Below are positions 19,727 to 29,100 of a DNA stretch of 56,603 bases, piece by piece (the stretch's first letter is position 1; every line of letters begins with the position of its first letter). A program made the position numbers and the translations under genes. Source of the DNA: Periweissella beninensis. Its GTDB lineage: Bacteria; Bacillota; Bacilli; Lactobacillales; Lactobacillaceae. Where the stretch lies: the NCBI RefSeq assembly GCF_016908275.1, contig NZ_JAFBDN010000009.1:1-56603 (forward strand). Direction: 5' to 3'. Below the pieces are notes generated by a model, which worked only from the letters and a program-made list of their open reading frames with translations, was not told the DNA's origin and made no database searches.

Positions 19727-21205
19727 TTATAGTTGGGTTTGGTCAGCTACAGTTTGACTCATTACTTCGTGACCGTTAGCAGTAATCTTAAAGGTCTTGT
19801 CAGCGGCATTAGCTTCTAACACTGCCACATTTTGTTGATCACTATCTTTACGCGTAATCACAATTGTTTCTGCCGTAGGCGTAGTTACTTCAATCGAACC
19901 AGCTAAGTCAAACGCTGCAAATTCATTACGCCATGCCAGTAATTGTAACAACTTAGCTACCACTGGGCGTTTTACTTCTTGGGCTACTTCTGCTTTAGAA
20001 TAGTAATGCCGATTAATGTTACGGCCTTCCTTAGTTGCTTCAAGCAATTCAATATCATTTGCCCCGGCTAATAGTCCAACATAATAAATTTGTGGAATCC
20101 CCGGTGCAAAAATTTGAAAAGCACGACTTAATAAGTACGCTTTGTCATCATTACCTAAAGCTGAGTAATAGGTCGAATTAATTTGATAAATGTCCAAGTT
20201 ATTATATGAAGCTGATGAGTATGTCTTCTTGACATTCGCTCCTACTTTATATAGCTCCTCTGACGCAAAATCAATTTCTGCATCAGTAAGAATATCACGC
20301 GCATCAACAACCCCGATCCCATCATGCGTATCAAGCGTCGTAAATTGTTTCATTGGTGACATACGCAACCATTTAGCTAGGCGGTTAGTTTTACCAGAAT
20401 ACATTGTATATAAGGTTGTCATTGGTAAGGCAAAGTCATAGATAAAGAAATCATGGTCTGCAATTTTTTTAGGAATTGAGTAGTGTTCATGAATTTCAGG
20501 TAAAATCTCAGCTTGAAGCGGTGCTAAAATATCTCGCACTTCATTTAATAAATCCCAAATTTCAGGTTCAATGAAGAAATCATTAGTATCTGCTTTTTTA
20601 ATAGCATACGCAAATGCATCCAAACGAATTAAGTCAGCGCCATGCGCAACCATTTCGGTTAGTGTCCGCTTGATAAACTCTTTTGCAACTGTCGCTTTAA
20701 CATCGATATCAATTTGTTCTTCACCAAAGGTGTTCCAAAGATTTTCTGTTGTCCCATCGGCAAACGTAATTGGTTGAATGGGTGCCCGATCTTTTCGTTT
20801 GTAAATTAGATCAACATCCGCTTGCGTTGGTCGGTTTTCACCTGCTTCTTGCCAGAATTTTTCCCAACGAATAAAGAAATCTTTATATTCTGATGCATCA
20901 TGTTTCGCTTTAAAATCTTGATACATAACTGATTCACGTGAAATATGATTGATCATGAAATCAAACATTAAGTAATACTTTTCACCAAGCGCTTCAACAT
21001 CTTGCCAATCACCAAATGCACTATCTACTTTGGTGTAATCAGAAGGTGCAAAACCACGATCACCAGTTGATGGGAAAAAAGGTAACAAGTGGACACCACC
21101 AATGGCATCACCGATATATTGATCTAATACTTCTTGAACTTCTTTTAGATTTTTACCCATTGAATCCGCGTAAGTAATCAACATTGCTTTATTTTGAACT
21201 GGCAT
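19727..21205 (-). CDS. gtfA: Sucrose phosphorylase (GH13)
   Basis: A 492-residue GH13 subfamily 18 enzyme that splits sucrose with phosphate to glucose-1-phosphate and fructose. The nucleophile is D196 in [11 protein letters not shown], the acid/base E237 in ILPEIHEHY and the third acid D295 in LDTHDGIG. The acceptor-site segment [17 protein letters not shown] and the N-terminal [15 protein letters not shown] and [16 protein letters not shown] are close to streptococcal GtfA, so sucrose specificity is well supported over sibling phosphorylases. I start at the ATG after GAGGAAAATAAA, 20 codons inside the longest open frame. It follows the MFS gene by 16 bp. Confidence 0.95.
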   Translation of the reverse strand: MPVQNKAMLITYADSMGKNLKEVQEVLDQYIGDAIGGVHLLPFFPSTGDRGFAPSDYTKVDSAFGDWQDVEALGEKYYLMFDFMINHISRESVMYQDFKAKHDASEYKDFFIRWEKFWQEAGENRPTQADVDLIYKRKDRAPIQPITFADGTTENLWNTFGEEQIDIDVKATVAKEFIKRTLTEMVAHGADLIRLDAFAYAIKKADTNDFFIEPEIWDLLNEVRDILAPLQAEILPEIHEHYSIPKKIADHDFFIYDFALPMTTLYTMYSGKTNRLAKWLRMSPMKQFTTLDTHDGIGVVDARDILTDAEIDFASEELYKVGANVKKTYSSASYNNLDIYQINSTYYSALGNDDKAYLLSRAFQIFAPGIPQIYYVGLLAGANDIELLEATKEGRNINRHYYSKAEVAQEVKRPVVAKLLQLLAWRNEFAAFDLAGSIEVTTPTAETIVITRKDSDQQNVAVLEANAADKTFKITANGHEVMSQTVADQTQL

Positions 21206-21221
21206 TTTATTTTCCTCTTTT

Positions 21222-22433
21222 TTAATTGTTATTTTTTTGTTTTGTAATAAAAATGATTCCTGCAATTACTAATAAGATGACACCATAAATGGGAAATGGT
21301 GCTGCTAAGCCCAAGCCACTCATGGGTTTATTGAGTAGTTTGTTAATGATTTCGGCCGCAGTTGGTGAGAAAAACGCACCAAAGTTGAAACCGATTAATA
21401 CTAATGATGTCACTAATGGTTGCTTATTAAGCGGTGCTAAATCAGGTAATAAATTAAAGATCAGTGGTGACACCAATTGAAGTGGAAAACCGATTAATAG
21501 CAAGCCCACCACCATTACTACGAAATTATTACCAGCTAAGCCAAATAAAAAGTTGGCAATTGCCATTAATCCTAAACCTAAGTAAACCGTGTTAAAACCT
21601 AAGTGTTTTTGGATTGTACCATACGTTATGCCCCCTAATGTCGCACCAACTAGCATCAAGGATAAAAACAGCGATGCTCCTTGATAATTTTGCCCGTTAA
21701 TGGCCACCGCTAATCCTGAAAAACGATTATTCATACCAACATAATCAACTACTAAGATAAACGCAAATGCCACTAACAAGCCAACCATGGGGCTAATTTT
21801 AGTTACGCTACGATGCGTTGTTGGTTCAACGTCTTGTGACGTTACGTTAGTAGTTTGTGCTTGTTCCTCAAGGTGCTCATCATCTGGTACCCTAAATGAA
21901 AAGATAGCTAAAGCGACAAAGGCTAGAAGATAAACTAAAAACGGTGCATGCCAACTAAAAGTTAATAAGCCGCCCGCAATAACTAAGGTACAGGCTTGGC
22001 CTAATTGCTCAGCAGCTGCACGCCAACCTAACATTTGTGAGCGATCATTACCCGCATACCAAACCGAAATTAGCGCAATGGCTTGTGAATTATATAAACC
22101 AAACCCAGCACCTAAAATTAACCGCGACAGTAAGATTAACCAATAGTTACTAATAAAAAATGGGGCAATGCCGGCTAAACCAACGATAATTAAACCGATT
22201 TGAATAACTTTTTTATCTGATAAATGACACAGTCGGGCAATAAATGGGGAAGCAATTACAAAAAATATTACGAGAAACGCTGGGCTAGTTGCTAGATACT
22301 CAGCTTGGGTTTGACTAATATTTAAAGCTGCTTTCATTTGCGGTAAAGCACCTTGAATTGCGTAGGCACTAGTTAAAACAAAGGAAACTGATAGAAAAGC
22401 AATTTTTGTAATAAACGAATCACGACTATTCAT
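21222..22433 (-). CDS. MFS transporter
   Basis: A 403-residue, 12-helix major facilitator. After helix 2 is [13 protein letters not shown], the G-x3-D-x2-R/K-like loop, and [16 protein letters not shown] marks helix 4-5. Between helices 6 and 7 is a charged loop rich in Glu and Thr. The sequence does not look like the LacY/CscB sucrose:proton symporters and is nearer the drug/organic compound MFS branches. Because it is encoded between ADH and sucrose phosphorylase in one operon, it may nevertheless import sucrose or a glucoside, or export a product. The ATG follows GAGGGG. Confidence 0.8.
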   Translation of the reverse strand: MNSRDSFITKIAFLSVSFVLTSAYAIQGALPQMKAALNISQTQAEYLATSPAFLVIFFVIASPFIARLCHLSDKKVIQIGLIIVGLAGIAPFFISNYWLILLSRLILGAGFGLYNSQAIALISVWYAGNDRSQMLGWRAAAEQLGQACTLVIAGGLLTFSWHAPFLVYLLAFVALAIFSFRVPDDEHLEEQAQTTNVTSQDVEPTTHRSVTKISPMVGLLVAFAFILVVDYVGMNNRFSGLAVAINGQNYQGASLFLSLMLVGATLGGITYGTIQKHLGFNTVYLGLGLMAIANFLFGLAGNNFVVMVVGLLLIGFPLQLVSPLIFNLLPDLAPLNKQPLVTSLVLIGFNFGAFFSPTAAEIINKLLNKPMSGLGLAAPFPIYGVILLVIAGIIFITKQKNNN

Positions 22434-22458
22434 AATTTTTTACCCCTCGGCTTACCTA

Positions 22459-23484
22459 TTATCCGTTAATTTTTTGTAAATTAATCACTGCTTTGTTAAC
22501 CGATTCATCAAATTTATTTGCTAAATAGGCTGGAACTTGGGCAAATGACAATTCATGACTAATCAAACGTTCAACATCGATTTTACCGCTTGCCAATAGT
22601 GCCAATGAATCTTGGAAACTATACGGATTAATGAATGAACCTTGAATTTTAAGTTGTTTAGCGAAAACGGCGTATGATGAAATGGTAAAGGTTTGATCTG
22701 GATTACCAACACCAAACATTAGGACTTGACCACCTTTTTCCGCATTGGCAACAGCTTGTTCTTGGGTGAAAGAACTTCCCACAGCTTCGATAACAATATG
22801 GTAATTATCAGCAAATTCTTTGGCATTACCATCCACAACTGTATCGGCACCCATACTTTTAAGTAATTCGACATGCTGAGCGTCACTAACTTTTCTTGAT
22901 GAGACCGCAACATGATGAACACCATATGCTTTTAAGGCTTGAATGAACATTTGACCAATAAAGCCATCCCCTAGTACGATCGCTTTTTGATGGGGTTTTA
23001 ATGTTAGTAAATCAATTCCATGTACCACACATGATAGTGGTTCTGTCATCGCAGCAGCCTTTAATGAGACATTATCTGCAATTTTATAAACGACTTTGGC
23101 TGGTGCAGTTGTATAATTTTCAAAACCACCGTCACGAGTGACACCCACAGCAGATAAGTTTTCACATAGTTCTGGTTCTTGTGCTCGACAATAGTCACAG
23201 TCACCACAGTAAATATTTGGATCAATCGCTACCCGATCACCCACAGCAAGCTTTTGGACATTTTCACCAATTGCGACAACTGTCCCTGAGTTTTCATGAC
23301 CTAACACCCGCGGATACGTAACATCTGCTGAACCGGGAAGCCCAGCAAACAAGTGTTTATCTGTACCACAAATTCCGGCATATGCAATTTCAAGGACCAC
23401 TTCATCAGCCTTAGGTTGTGGCATTGCCAAAACCTGCACCTTAACTTCATTTTTATTAGTTAAAACAAGCGCATTATTTTCCAA
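22459..23484 (-). CDS. Zinc-dependent alcohol dehydrogenase (sorbitol dehydrogenase-like)
   Basis: A 341-residue medium-chain dehydrogenase/reductase. Catalytic zinc ligands are Cys in GICGTDKH and His in LGHENSGTV; the structural zinc loop CGDCDYCRAQEPELC has four Cys. The NAD-binding segment VLGDGFIG departs slightly from the usual GxGxxG. The pattern matches the threonine/sorbitol dehydrogenase branch, so a polyol or sugar alcohol is a likely substrate. It starts with TTG after AAAGGAG and is the first gene of the ADH-MFS-gtfA operon, directly behind the operator pair. Reduction of fructose from sucrose is one possible role; this is inference. Confidence 0.88.
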   Translation of the reverse strand: MENNALVLTNKNEVKVQVLAMPQPKADEVVLEIAYAGICGTDKHLFAGLPGSADVTYPRVLGHENSGTVVAIGENVQKLAVGDRVAIDPNIYCGDCDYCRAQEPELCENLSAVGVTRDGGFENYTTAPAKVVYKIADNVSLKAAAMTEPLSCVVHGIDLLTLKPHQKAIVLGDGFIGQMFIQALKAYGVHHVAVSSRKVSDAQHVELLKSMGADTVVDGNAKEFADNYHIVIEAVGSSFTQEQAVANAEKGGQVLMFGVGNPDQTFTISSYAVFAKQLKIQGSFINPYSFQDSLALLASGKIDVERLISHELSFAQVPAYLANKFDESVNKAVINLQKING

Positions 23485-23502
23485 TGGTTAATTCTCCTTT
23501 AT

Positions 23503-23572
23503 TGTCAAACGTTTATCATTTGATTATGTGAAAATATTAACACCATTCAAAGTAGTTGTCAAACGTTTATCA
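23503..23572 (-). promoter_or_regulatory. Promoter flanked by two identical LacI-type operators
   Basis: TGTCAAACGTTTATCA occurs twice, at 23503-23518 and 23557-23572, 54 bp apart (about five helical turns). On the minus strand the distal copy contains the -35 TTGACA (23557-23562); a 17-nt spacer leads to -10 TAATAT (23534-23539). The proximal copy lies between the start site and the ribosome site. This is a classic repression layout for the local LacI protein. The sequence differs from a standard CcpA cre at the outer TG/CA positions. Confidence 0.8.
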
Positions 23573-23894
23573 AAAAATATTAACGATTTTGTTATCGTTT
23601 TCCTTGAGATTATTGACCTAAATTAACCTGTTTATATAATATTTCGATAAAAAATCCTAAAAAGATTTTTAGCTCTTGTGATGTAATAAACTATCTTTCA
23701 AAACAAATTGGTCTAATACCACTATTATTTATCAAAAATACTATATATGGTGCTTTAATATTTTTTTACGATAATTTAGCACTATATGTTGATTATTGCT
23801 GCTAAAAGTCGGTATAATGGTTTTTGCTGTTTTATGACGATAGAATAGTTTGTCAATATATATATATTGGAAATCAAAATATTAAGGATGTTTT
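23573..23894. other. Divergent intergenic region before pnuC
   Basis: About 320 bp, AT-rich, mostly untranslated leader and promoter sequence of pnuC. No coding frame is seen. Apart from the promoter at 23789-23818, I identify no riboswitch or operator. Confidence 0.5.
23789..23818 (+). promoter_or_regulatory. Promoter of pnuC
   Basis: TTGATT (23789-23794), an 18-nt spacer and TATAAT (23813-23818). It lies about 75 bp before the pnuC start. Confidence 0.6.
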
Positions 23895-24650
23895 ATGTTT
23901 AATAAGTATTATGAAGTACTAACAAATTTACCAGCATATAGTCACAACATTTTCCGTAAAGATTACCTTCCATGGTTAATCAAACAATGCCTTGGTTGGG
24001 GGACTTTCAGTTATGCCCTCCTCGCCTTTAATTTTATTTTACAGCTTATTTCGGTTTTTTCTTCATTCAACGCTAATCCCCTCTTAGCAATTATTACTTT
24101 TATCGGTGGTAATTTATCGGTTGCCTGTGTTATTGGTATTTCCAATCGCTCTGGTATTCAAGGATGGGCCGGTTTAATTAGTGCCCTATGTATTGCTTGG
24201 GCCGCTTATTTAGCTGGTAATTTCGCTACTGTTTGCGAACAACTTGGGTACATCATTTTTCTTGATATCTTTTGTATCTTAGATCCACAATGGAATAGTA
24301 CGATGGAAGCCGCTAAAATTGAAAGTAAAAAAGAATGGTTGGGTTATGGCCTATTCTTCTTAATTACTTGGTTAGCTTGTTTTAATATCTTTAGTTTAAC
24401 TAGTGATCCCCGTGTATTCTTAGATAGCTTAACGTTGGCGATGGCAATTACTGGTTCATTAATGGAACTTAACCGGAAGCGGGAACAATATTATATTTGG
24501 ACACTCGCCTCCATTTTTACGATTGCTTTATGGTCACAAACCATGCTCGCTGGTGATGGCAATTTTGCGTTAATTTTTAGTTATAGTGTGTTCTTATTAA
24601 ACGATTTCTACGCCTTCTTTAGTGTTAAAGGGTGGTTCCGCACAATTTAA
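23895..24650 (+). CDS. pnuC: Nicotinamide riboside transporter PnuC
   Basis: A 251-residue membrane protein of the PnuC family, which moves nicotinamide riboside by facilitated diffusion for NAD synthesis. Seven or so hydrophobic helices are visible. Typical segments are LGWGTFSYALLAFNFILQLI, FIGGNLSVACVIGISNRSGIQGWAGL and the late NRKREQYYIWTLASIFTIALW, rich in the Trp and Tyr residues that line the substrate channel. It has its own promoter and is not in an operon with a NadR kinase. The start ATG follows AAGGATG with suitable spacing. Confidence 0.85.
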   Translation: MFNKYYEVLTNLPAYSHNIFRKDYLPWLIKQCLGWGTFSYALLAFNFILQLISVFSSFNANPLLAIITFIGGNLSVACVIGISNRSGIQGWAGLISALCIAWAAYLAGNFATVCEQLGYIIFLDIFCILDPQWNSTMEAAKIESKKEWLGYGLFFLITWLACFNIFSLTSDPRVFLDSLTLAMAITGSLMELNRKREQYYIWTLASIFTIALWSQTMLAGDGNFALIFSYSVFLLNDFYAFFSVKGWFRTI

Positions 24651-24833
24651 ATAATAACCACTCCGTATCATTTATAGTTATTAAGTTATCAAAAGGTTAG
24701 TATGTGGTAAAATTTAATTAGCGCTAACTACGCGATTAAATTATGACTGTAACTTAATTTTTAACTGTGCCTAATAGTAATTATGGGGCGGTTTGTTGTT
24801 TAAATAACTTAAACTAAAGGAGATAATTGCATA

Positions 24834-25250
24834 ATGATAGATAAACGATGGCAAGACGCTTTATATATAACTGAAGTAATCAATGATGAAGGCCTTGAAG
24901 GTCATACGTATGTGCCAAACGGTTTAAAGTTAAAAACAAGTAGTCCATTAAATAGCAATCCGGGTACTAATCCAGAGCAATTATTAGGCATGTCCCTAAG
25001 TACGTGTCTTGAGGCAACGCTCCAAGCAATTGAACGTGAACATGCTTTACCACATACAGCGGCTGTCTATGTTAAAGTGGCCTTTGTTGGTAGTAAGGCG
25101 CACTATGAATTTTTAGTACATGCTGAAGTGAGCCTTCCCGGTGTAGCGCCCGCCTTAGCCCAAGCAATGGTTACTGAAGTTGAAGATCGTTGTCCTGTTT
25201 CCCAACTTTTACGTCAAAGTGCCAATTACACCATTAGTTTAGCAAAATAG
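24834..25250 (+). CDS. OsmC/Ohr-family peroxide resistance protein
   Basis: A 138-residue OsmC superfamily protein. The catalytic cysteines are C58 in MSLSTCLEATL and C120 in EDRCPVSQLL, as in the organic hydroperoxide resistance (Ohr) group; E48 in NPEQL fits the conserved Glu near the active site. Such thiol peroxidases reduce organic hydroperoxides using lipoyl thiols and protect the cytoplasm. The ATG follows AAAGGAG. A perfect 10-bp palindrome TTAGCGCTAA at 24718-24727 lies upstream and could be an operator, although no OhrR gene is next to it. Monocistronic, with a terminator at 25317-25345. Confidence 0.85.
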   Translation: MIDKRWQDALYITEVINDEGLEGHTYVPNGLKLKTSSPLNSNPGTNPEQLLGMSLSTCLEATLQAIEREHALPHTAAVYVKVAFVGSKAHYEFLVHAEVSLPGVAPALAQAMVTEVEDRCPVSQLLRQSANYTISLAK

Positions 25251-25316
25251 TTAAAGATTAATCGAGTAAGTCAGTAGGACAAGTTAATAAATAACAATTT
25301 AAATTTATATGTTTTT

Positions 25317-25345
25317 AGGCAGCTTTGTTAAAGCTGTCTTTTTGT
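25317..25345 (+). terminator. Terminator after the Ohr-like gene
   Basis: A 10-bp stem around CAGCTTT/AAAGCTG with a 3-nt loop and a T run. Confidence 0.85.
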
Positions 25346-25390
25346 GTTAATCGGTATTCCCACGCATACTACCAATAACAATCTGATTTT

Positions 25391-25424
25391 ATAAAAAGAC
25401 AACTCAAATTATTTGAACTGTCTT
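25391..25424 (-). terminator. Terminator after the SRPBCC gene
   Basis: On the minus strand AAGACA/TGTCTT and TCAAAT/ATTTGA pair around a short loop, followed by a U run. Confidence 0.7.
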
Positions 25425-25440
25425 CCCTCTCTTTATAATA

Positions 25441-25869
25441 CTATTTTGCTAGCCTAGTTCTTTTTTCGACTACTGTGACTAAATTATTTAAATTAACCGC
25501 AAAAGCATGTTTAGCAATCGGTGTTAAGAGTTTTAGTGGAAGATGCAAAGCTGTTTTTTCTAAAACATAAACATCTTCTTGAATTATCACACACTTGTCT
25601 ACACCACTTATTAAAAAAACAACTTCGTATTCTATTCGACCTTCAGTACTAGTATATTTAATACCGTTTGTTATTTCTTCAATACTAACTATCTCATGCT
25701 GATTAATGGATGGACCAGTTCTAGTGATACTAATCCGATTTTTACTTTGTCTTGCTATCATAATTTCAGGTACCCATTCTAGCAAGTACTGCAGTTCTAC
25801 TAAAGCTTGCCAAACATCTTTCTGCGTAGCCCGCGCTATTACTACATTAGAAAATGACTTTTTTTGCAT
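25441..25869 (-). CDS. SRPBCC-fold protein (START/polyketide cyclase-like)
   Basis: A 142-residue protein with the SRPBCC helix-grip pattern: an initial strand (FSNVVIARATQKDVWQALVELQYLLEWVPEI, including the helix and the W/P pair), central strands and a long C-terminal helix (HAFAVNLNNLVTVVEKRTR). Members bind hydrophobic ligands; no catalytic residues can be assigned. The ATG follows GAGGAGG, a strong ribosome site. A perfect palindrome at 25929-25942 lies upstream, and the next gene upstream is an XRE regulator reading the same way, so local control is plausible. Confidence 0.7.
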   Translation of the reverse strand: MQKKSFSNVVIARATQKDVWQALVELQYLLEWVPEIMIARQSKNRISITRTGPSINQHEIVSIEEITNGIKYTSTEGRIEYEVVFLISGVDKCVIIQEDVYVLEKTALHLPLKLLTPIAKHAFAVNLNNLVTVVEKRTRLAK

Positions 25870-25928
25870 AAATTAAGACCTCCTCGATTTGCTAGTCTTA
25901 ATTTACCGAATTTTTGTAATTATTGATA

Positions 25929-25942
25929 ATCAGTATACTGAT
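25929..25942. promoter_or_regulatory. Perfect 14-bp palindrome upstream of the SRPBCC gene
   Basis: ATCAGTATACTGAT, fully self-complementary, lies between the XRE gene end and the SRPBCC start. A promoter-like pair (TTATCA, 18-nt spacer, TAAATT) follows it on the minus strand. Operator function is inferred. Confidence 0.45.
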
Positions 25943-25944
25943 AT

Positions 25945-26772
25945 TTAAAAGTTCTCGTTGATTTTTTCATTAAATAAATTCTTTAAGAAGTTACTACGTT
26001 GTTGAGCTTCTAATTGTTGATCAGCTTGTTCATTCTCTTTTGCAATTTGTGCAACTAATCGATATAAATTTGCTAACATATAATGTGAGTTATGGCCCGT
26101 TATATACGCAATGCCTTTTGTGACCCACTTTAAAGCCCCTTGTATATTTTTAAGTTCATAGTTAGTTAAGGCTACTAAATAGAAAATTATATTTAGGTTC
26201 TCCACATAATTTGCCTGCTCAATATTTGTCATGGCCTTAATTACTAAGGTGGTATCTGAAGTAGATAACCCTTTTTTAGCCTGAATAAGACCTAATGAGG
26301 CTAACCCTAACCTAGTTAAAGTTGATTGCATTGTTCCTTTTTCGTCATTTGATAGCGACAACTTTAAATTTTGCTCAGTAAACCTCAAATCAGCGTCGAC
26401 TTGAAAATTAGTAACACTTAAATAATAGTAATATGCTTGGACTTCTACTGCTGTTTGAACATTGTCAATAGTTACTGGATCTAACAAAAAGGTTTTTAAT
26501 CCCACATATTTATGCTCATTACATAATTTTGAAAGTGTCTTATTAAATTTTTGACTTGCTGAAATTGTAAAATTACTATTTAGGCTAATTTCATCTAAAC
26601 TGATAGCTAATCGATCACATAGAGCAAGTAATAAGCGCGCATTTGGCATGTATTTACCAGTTTCAATCGCTGATAACATTGACTGGGCACATATCCCATT
26701 AGCAACTTCTTTTTGTGAAAGTTTCTGTTGTTTACGTATTTCCTTTAAAGAACTTCCCAATTGATTAGTCAA
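25945..26772 (-). CDS. XRE-family regulator with C-terminal helical domain (Rgg-like)
   Basis: A 275-residue regulator. The N-terminal HTH reads LKEIRKQQKLSQKEVANGICAQSMLSAIETGKYMP, followed by a long alpha-helical C-terminal domain with tetratricopeptide-like helix pairs (LARLYRLVAQIAKENEQ at the end), the Rgg/PlcR/MutR layout. Such regulators often respond to small peptides. I chose the TTG at 26772 because GGAGGT lies 5 nt before it; the upstream ATGs lack such a site. No obvious pheromone gene is adjacent. It immediately precedes the SRPBCC gene in the same direction. Confidence 0.75.
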   Translation of the reverse strand: MTNQLGSSLKEIRKQQKLSQKEVANGICAQSMLSAIETGKYMPNARLLLALCDRLAISLDEISLNSNFTISASQKFNKTLSKLCNEHKYVGLKTFLLDPVTIDNVQTAVEVQAYYYYLSVTNFQVDADLRFTEQNLKLSLSNDEKGTMQSTLTRLGLASLGLIQAKKGLSTSDTTLVIKAMTNIEQANYVENLNIIFYLVALTNYELKNIQGALKWVTKGIAYITGHNSHYMLANLYRLVAQIAKENEQADQQLEAQQRSNFLKNLFNEKINENF

Positions 26773-26860
26773 TATCCACCTCCGTTTATTTTTCTTATTA
26801 GCCGTCATTATATCGTAAAATTTATGTTTCAATGCTTTCTTACTTTACGATAATAGCCAA

Positions 26861-26945
26861 ATTAAAAAATTGGATGACATGAGCCCGTTTGAATACCAGC
26901 ACCATGCTATCCAATTAATCGTTTAAACCATCACTCCAATTTATG
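26861..26945 (+). mobile_element. IS3-family right-end relic
   Basis: The frame ending at 26926 encodes KKLDDMSPFEYQHHAIQLIV and stop, homologous to the OrfB C-terminus at window positions 2-64 but more diverged. It is followed by CATCACTCCAATTTATG, the start of the same terminal repeat, which breaks off before the GGGGTCAG part. Only about 85 bp remain, so this is a footprint of an old insertion between the XRE gene and psiE. Confidence 0.7.
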
Positions 26946-26965
26946 ATTTAGCCCTTATTATGCAC

Positions 26966-27418
26966 CTATGCACCGTGATGCTCCTCCTTGAAGGCTTGCA
27001 TTTGCCGTTGATCGGCATGTTGCCGATCTTCAATATAGCGCCGTGAAAGCCGGTATATAATTAACACCAAAATCAAAATAGCAATCGCACTAGTTTGAAT
27101 TAAAATACCAATCGTATCATCGTGATACACTAATAAATTTCTTAACATGGCTGTTACCCCAATGTACATAAAATTTTGTAATGAAATATGATCTTGCATA
27201 AAATATTCACGCGTTAACACAACAAATTCAAAAAACATAAACGTTTCTAAAATAATTTCTGACACTTTATAAAATTCAATTTTTAATTGACCGTCAAATA
27301 ATAATATCGTTAACTCGGCAACCTCTTTAATGAAGAAGCCCATCATCAATAACCCTAAAATCAACATTGCAATTCCTAAAACATAGTTGTACCACTGGGC
27401 TAGTTTTGCTTTAGACAT
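26966..27418 (-). CDS. psiE: PsiE-family membrane protein
   Basis: A 150-residue protein with four predicted helices and a hydrophilic C-terminal tail rich in Gln, His and Glu. The family pattern includes ILETFMFFEFVVLTREYF in the second helix, the HISLQNFMYIGVTAMLRNLLV segment, and IYRLSRRYIEDRQHADQRQ at the end. PsiE is a phosphate starvation-induced inner membrane protein of unknown biochemical role. The ATG follows GGAGG. It is divergent from thrE and next to an IS3 relic. Confidence 0.8.
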   Translation of the reverse strand: MSKAKLAQWYNYVLGIAMLILGLLMMGFFIKEVAELTILLFDGQLKIEFYKVSEIILETFMFFEFVVLTREYFMQDHISLQNFMYIGVTAMLRNLLVYHDDTIGILIQTSAIAILILVLIIYRLSRRYIEDRQHADQRQMQAFKEEHHGA

Positions 27419-27588
27419 TCATTATTCCTCCATTTGTCTTTATTACTATCATACCAAACCATTATCCATTTTACGTATTTATTTTTGTAAATTTATAAAA
27501 ACACGCTTTAATTGAATTTTATTCAAGCGTAATATATTAAATAAAGTCACCCATGACCTTAACTAAAATATATCTTTGTGAGGTAAGT

Positions 27589-28938
27589 ATGTCAGATAAA
27601 ATTGAAATGCCTAAGCAAGTATCCCCTTTAAAAGCCCATCATATGCCGATTAAATGGTTTCAAAATGACCAAAATCAGCAGGCCGCTTTACAGGCCGTCA
27701 CATTGCGTGAAAAAACACTGCTTGTTGGTCGGGTTGGCATTATGATGTTAGCGTGTGGAACTGGTGCTTGGCGTGTCCGTGATGCTATGAACCACATTGC
27801 GTGGCGCCTTGATTTAGTTTGTACCGCTGATATTGGTTTTACATCCATTCATTATACATGTTTCGATGATAATAATAGCTATACCCAAATTTTAACGTTA
27901 CCCGCCAGTGGTGTTAACACCGATCGTTTACAGGTTTTAGAGTTATTTGTTCAAAATTTTGCAAAAATTAAGCTATCAGTGCCACTTCAAAATATCCATG
28001 CTCGTTTAGATAATATTCAAAATAAACCTGGTAATTATCAAGCAATCCACGTTGCTTTGGCAGCTGCTTTAGCCTGTGCCAGTTTTATTTTTCTGTTAGG
28101 TGGTGGCCTACCAGAAATGCTTTGTGTTTTTGTTGGGGCGGGCCTTGGTAACTATGTTCGGTGTAAATTAAGTGATTTTCGCATTACCACGCTGGTTGGA
28201 TTAGCCCTAAGTGTAGCCACCGCGTGTATCACCTATTTACTAACTTTTGAACTTTTATCCCAATTTTTCCATATTGCCCACGGTCACGAAGCCGGCTATA
28301 TTGGGGCTATGTTATTCGTTATCCCTGGTTTTCCGTTTATTACGAGTTTTTTAGATTTGTCAAAACTCGATATGCGCTCTGGGTTAGAGCGTTTAAATTT
28401 TGCTATTATGATTACGGGTGTTGCTAGTTTAGTTGGCTGGCTAGTTGCCTTGGCCGTTCATTTACAGCCTGAAAATTTTATGCCACTTGGTCTATCCCCA
28501 CTGGTTTTATTATTATTGCGGATCCCAGCTAGTTTTTGTGGTGTTTTTGGTTTCTCAATTATGTTTAATAGTCCCAAAAAAATGGCTTTAGCAGCAGCCT
28601 GTATTGGTGCCGTTGCTAACCCCCTCCGTCTTGAGCTAGTTGATTTTACCACTTTACCACCTAGTACGGCGGCCTTCATTGGTGCTTTAGTGGCTGGTAT
28701 TTTAGCCTCATTGCTCAATCGCTTTGCTGGTTTCCCCCGCATTTCATTAACCGTGCCCGCCATTGTCATTATGGTCCCAGGTTTATTTATTTATCGCGCT
28801 GTTTATAATATTGGGATTAATCAGATTGGAACTGGGGCTTTATGGCTCACGCATGCCATTTTAATTATTTTATTTTTACCACTCGGTTTATTTGTTGCCC
28901 GGGTCATCTTTGATCGAGACTGGCGTCATTTTAATTAA
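27589..28938 (+). CDS. thrE: ThrE-family threonine/serine exporter
   Basis: A 449-residue protein combining the N-terminal cytosolic ThrE domain (residues about 30-160, with VGRVGIMMLACGTGAWRVRDAM and FTSIHYTCFDDN) and roughly ten membrane helices ending in the ThrE_2-type domain (IGALVAGILASLLNRFAGFPRISLTVPAIVIMVPG). In other bacteria the two halves can be separate genes; here they are fused, as in Corynebacterium ThrE. It probably exports threonine and serine by proton-coupled transport. I start at the ATG after GAGGTAAGT rather than 12 codons upstream. It is monocistronic. Confidence 0.85.
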   Translation: MSDKIEMPKQVSPLKAHHMPIKWFQNDQNQQAALQAVTLREKTLLVGRVGIMMLACGTGAWRVRDAMNHIAWRLDLVCTADIGFTSIHYTCFDDNNSYTQILTLPASGVNTDRLQVLELFVQNFAKIKLSVPLQNIHARLDNIQNKPGNYQAIHVALAAALACASFIFLLGGGLPEMLCVFVGAGLGNYVRCKLSDFRITTLVGLALSVATACITYLLTFELLSQFFHIAHGHEAGYIGAMLFVIPGFPFITSFLDLSKLDMRSGLERLNFAIMITGVASLVGWLVALAVHLQPENFMPLGLSPLVLLLLRIPASFCGVFGFSIMFNSPKKMALAAACIGAVANPLRLELVDFTTLPPSTAAFIGALVAGILASLLNRFAGFPRISLTVPAIVIMVPGLFIYRAVYNIGINQIGTGALWLTHAILIILFLPLGLFVARVIFDRDWRHFN

Positions 28939-29026
28939 ACGCAATTTTAAAGCACAAACAAGCATTCCCTTTAACCACGGTCTCGTAAGATTGGCTAATA
29001 ACAACCCTGAACCACAACTATAACTG

Positions 29027-29063
29027 AAAAAAAGGCTGAATTTTCTCAAATTCAGTCTTTTTT
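29027..29063 (+). terminator. Terminator after thrE
   Basis: CTGAATTT/AAATTCAG stem extended by A/T pairs, ending in six T. Confidence 0.85.
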
Positions 29064-29100
29064 GGTAGTTAATTTAGCCGTTAACGGTATCATTTAGTAA

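Noticed and set aside
23503-23572. The two 16-bp repeats as CcpA cre sites
   Set aside because: They have the ACGT centre, but the outer TG and CA lie two positions too far out for the cre consensus; a dedicated LacI operator fits better.
28458-28769. Minus-strand frame inside thrE
   Set aside because: Antisense to conserved ThrE helices; basic, low-complexity product without start signals.
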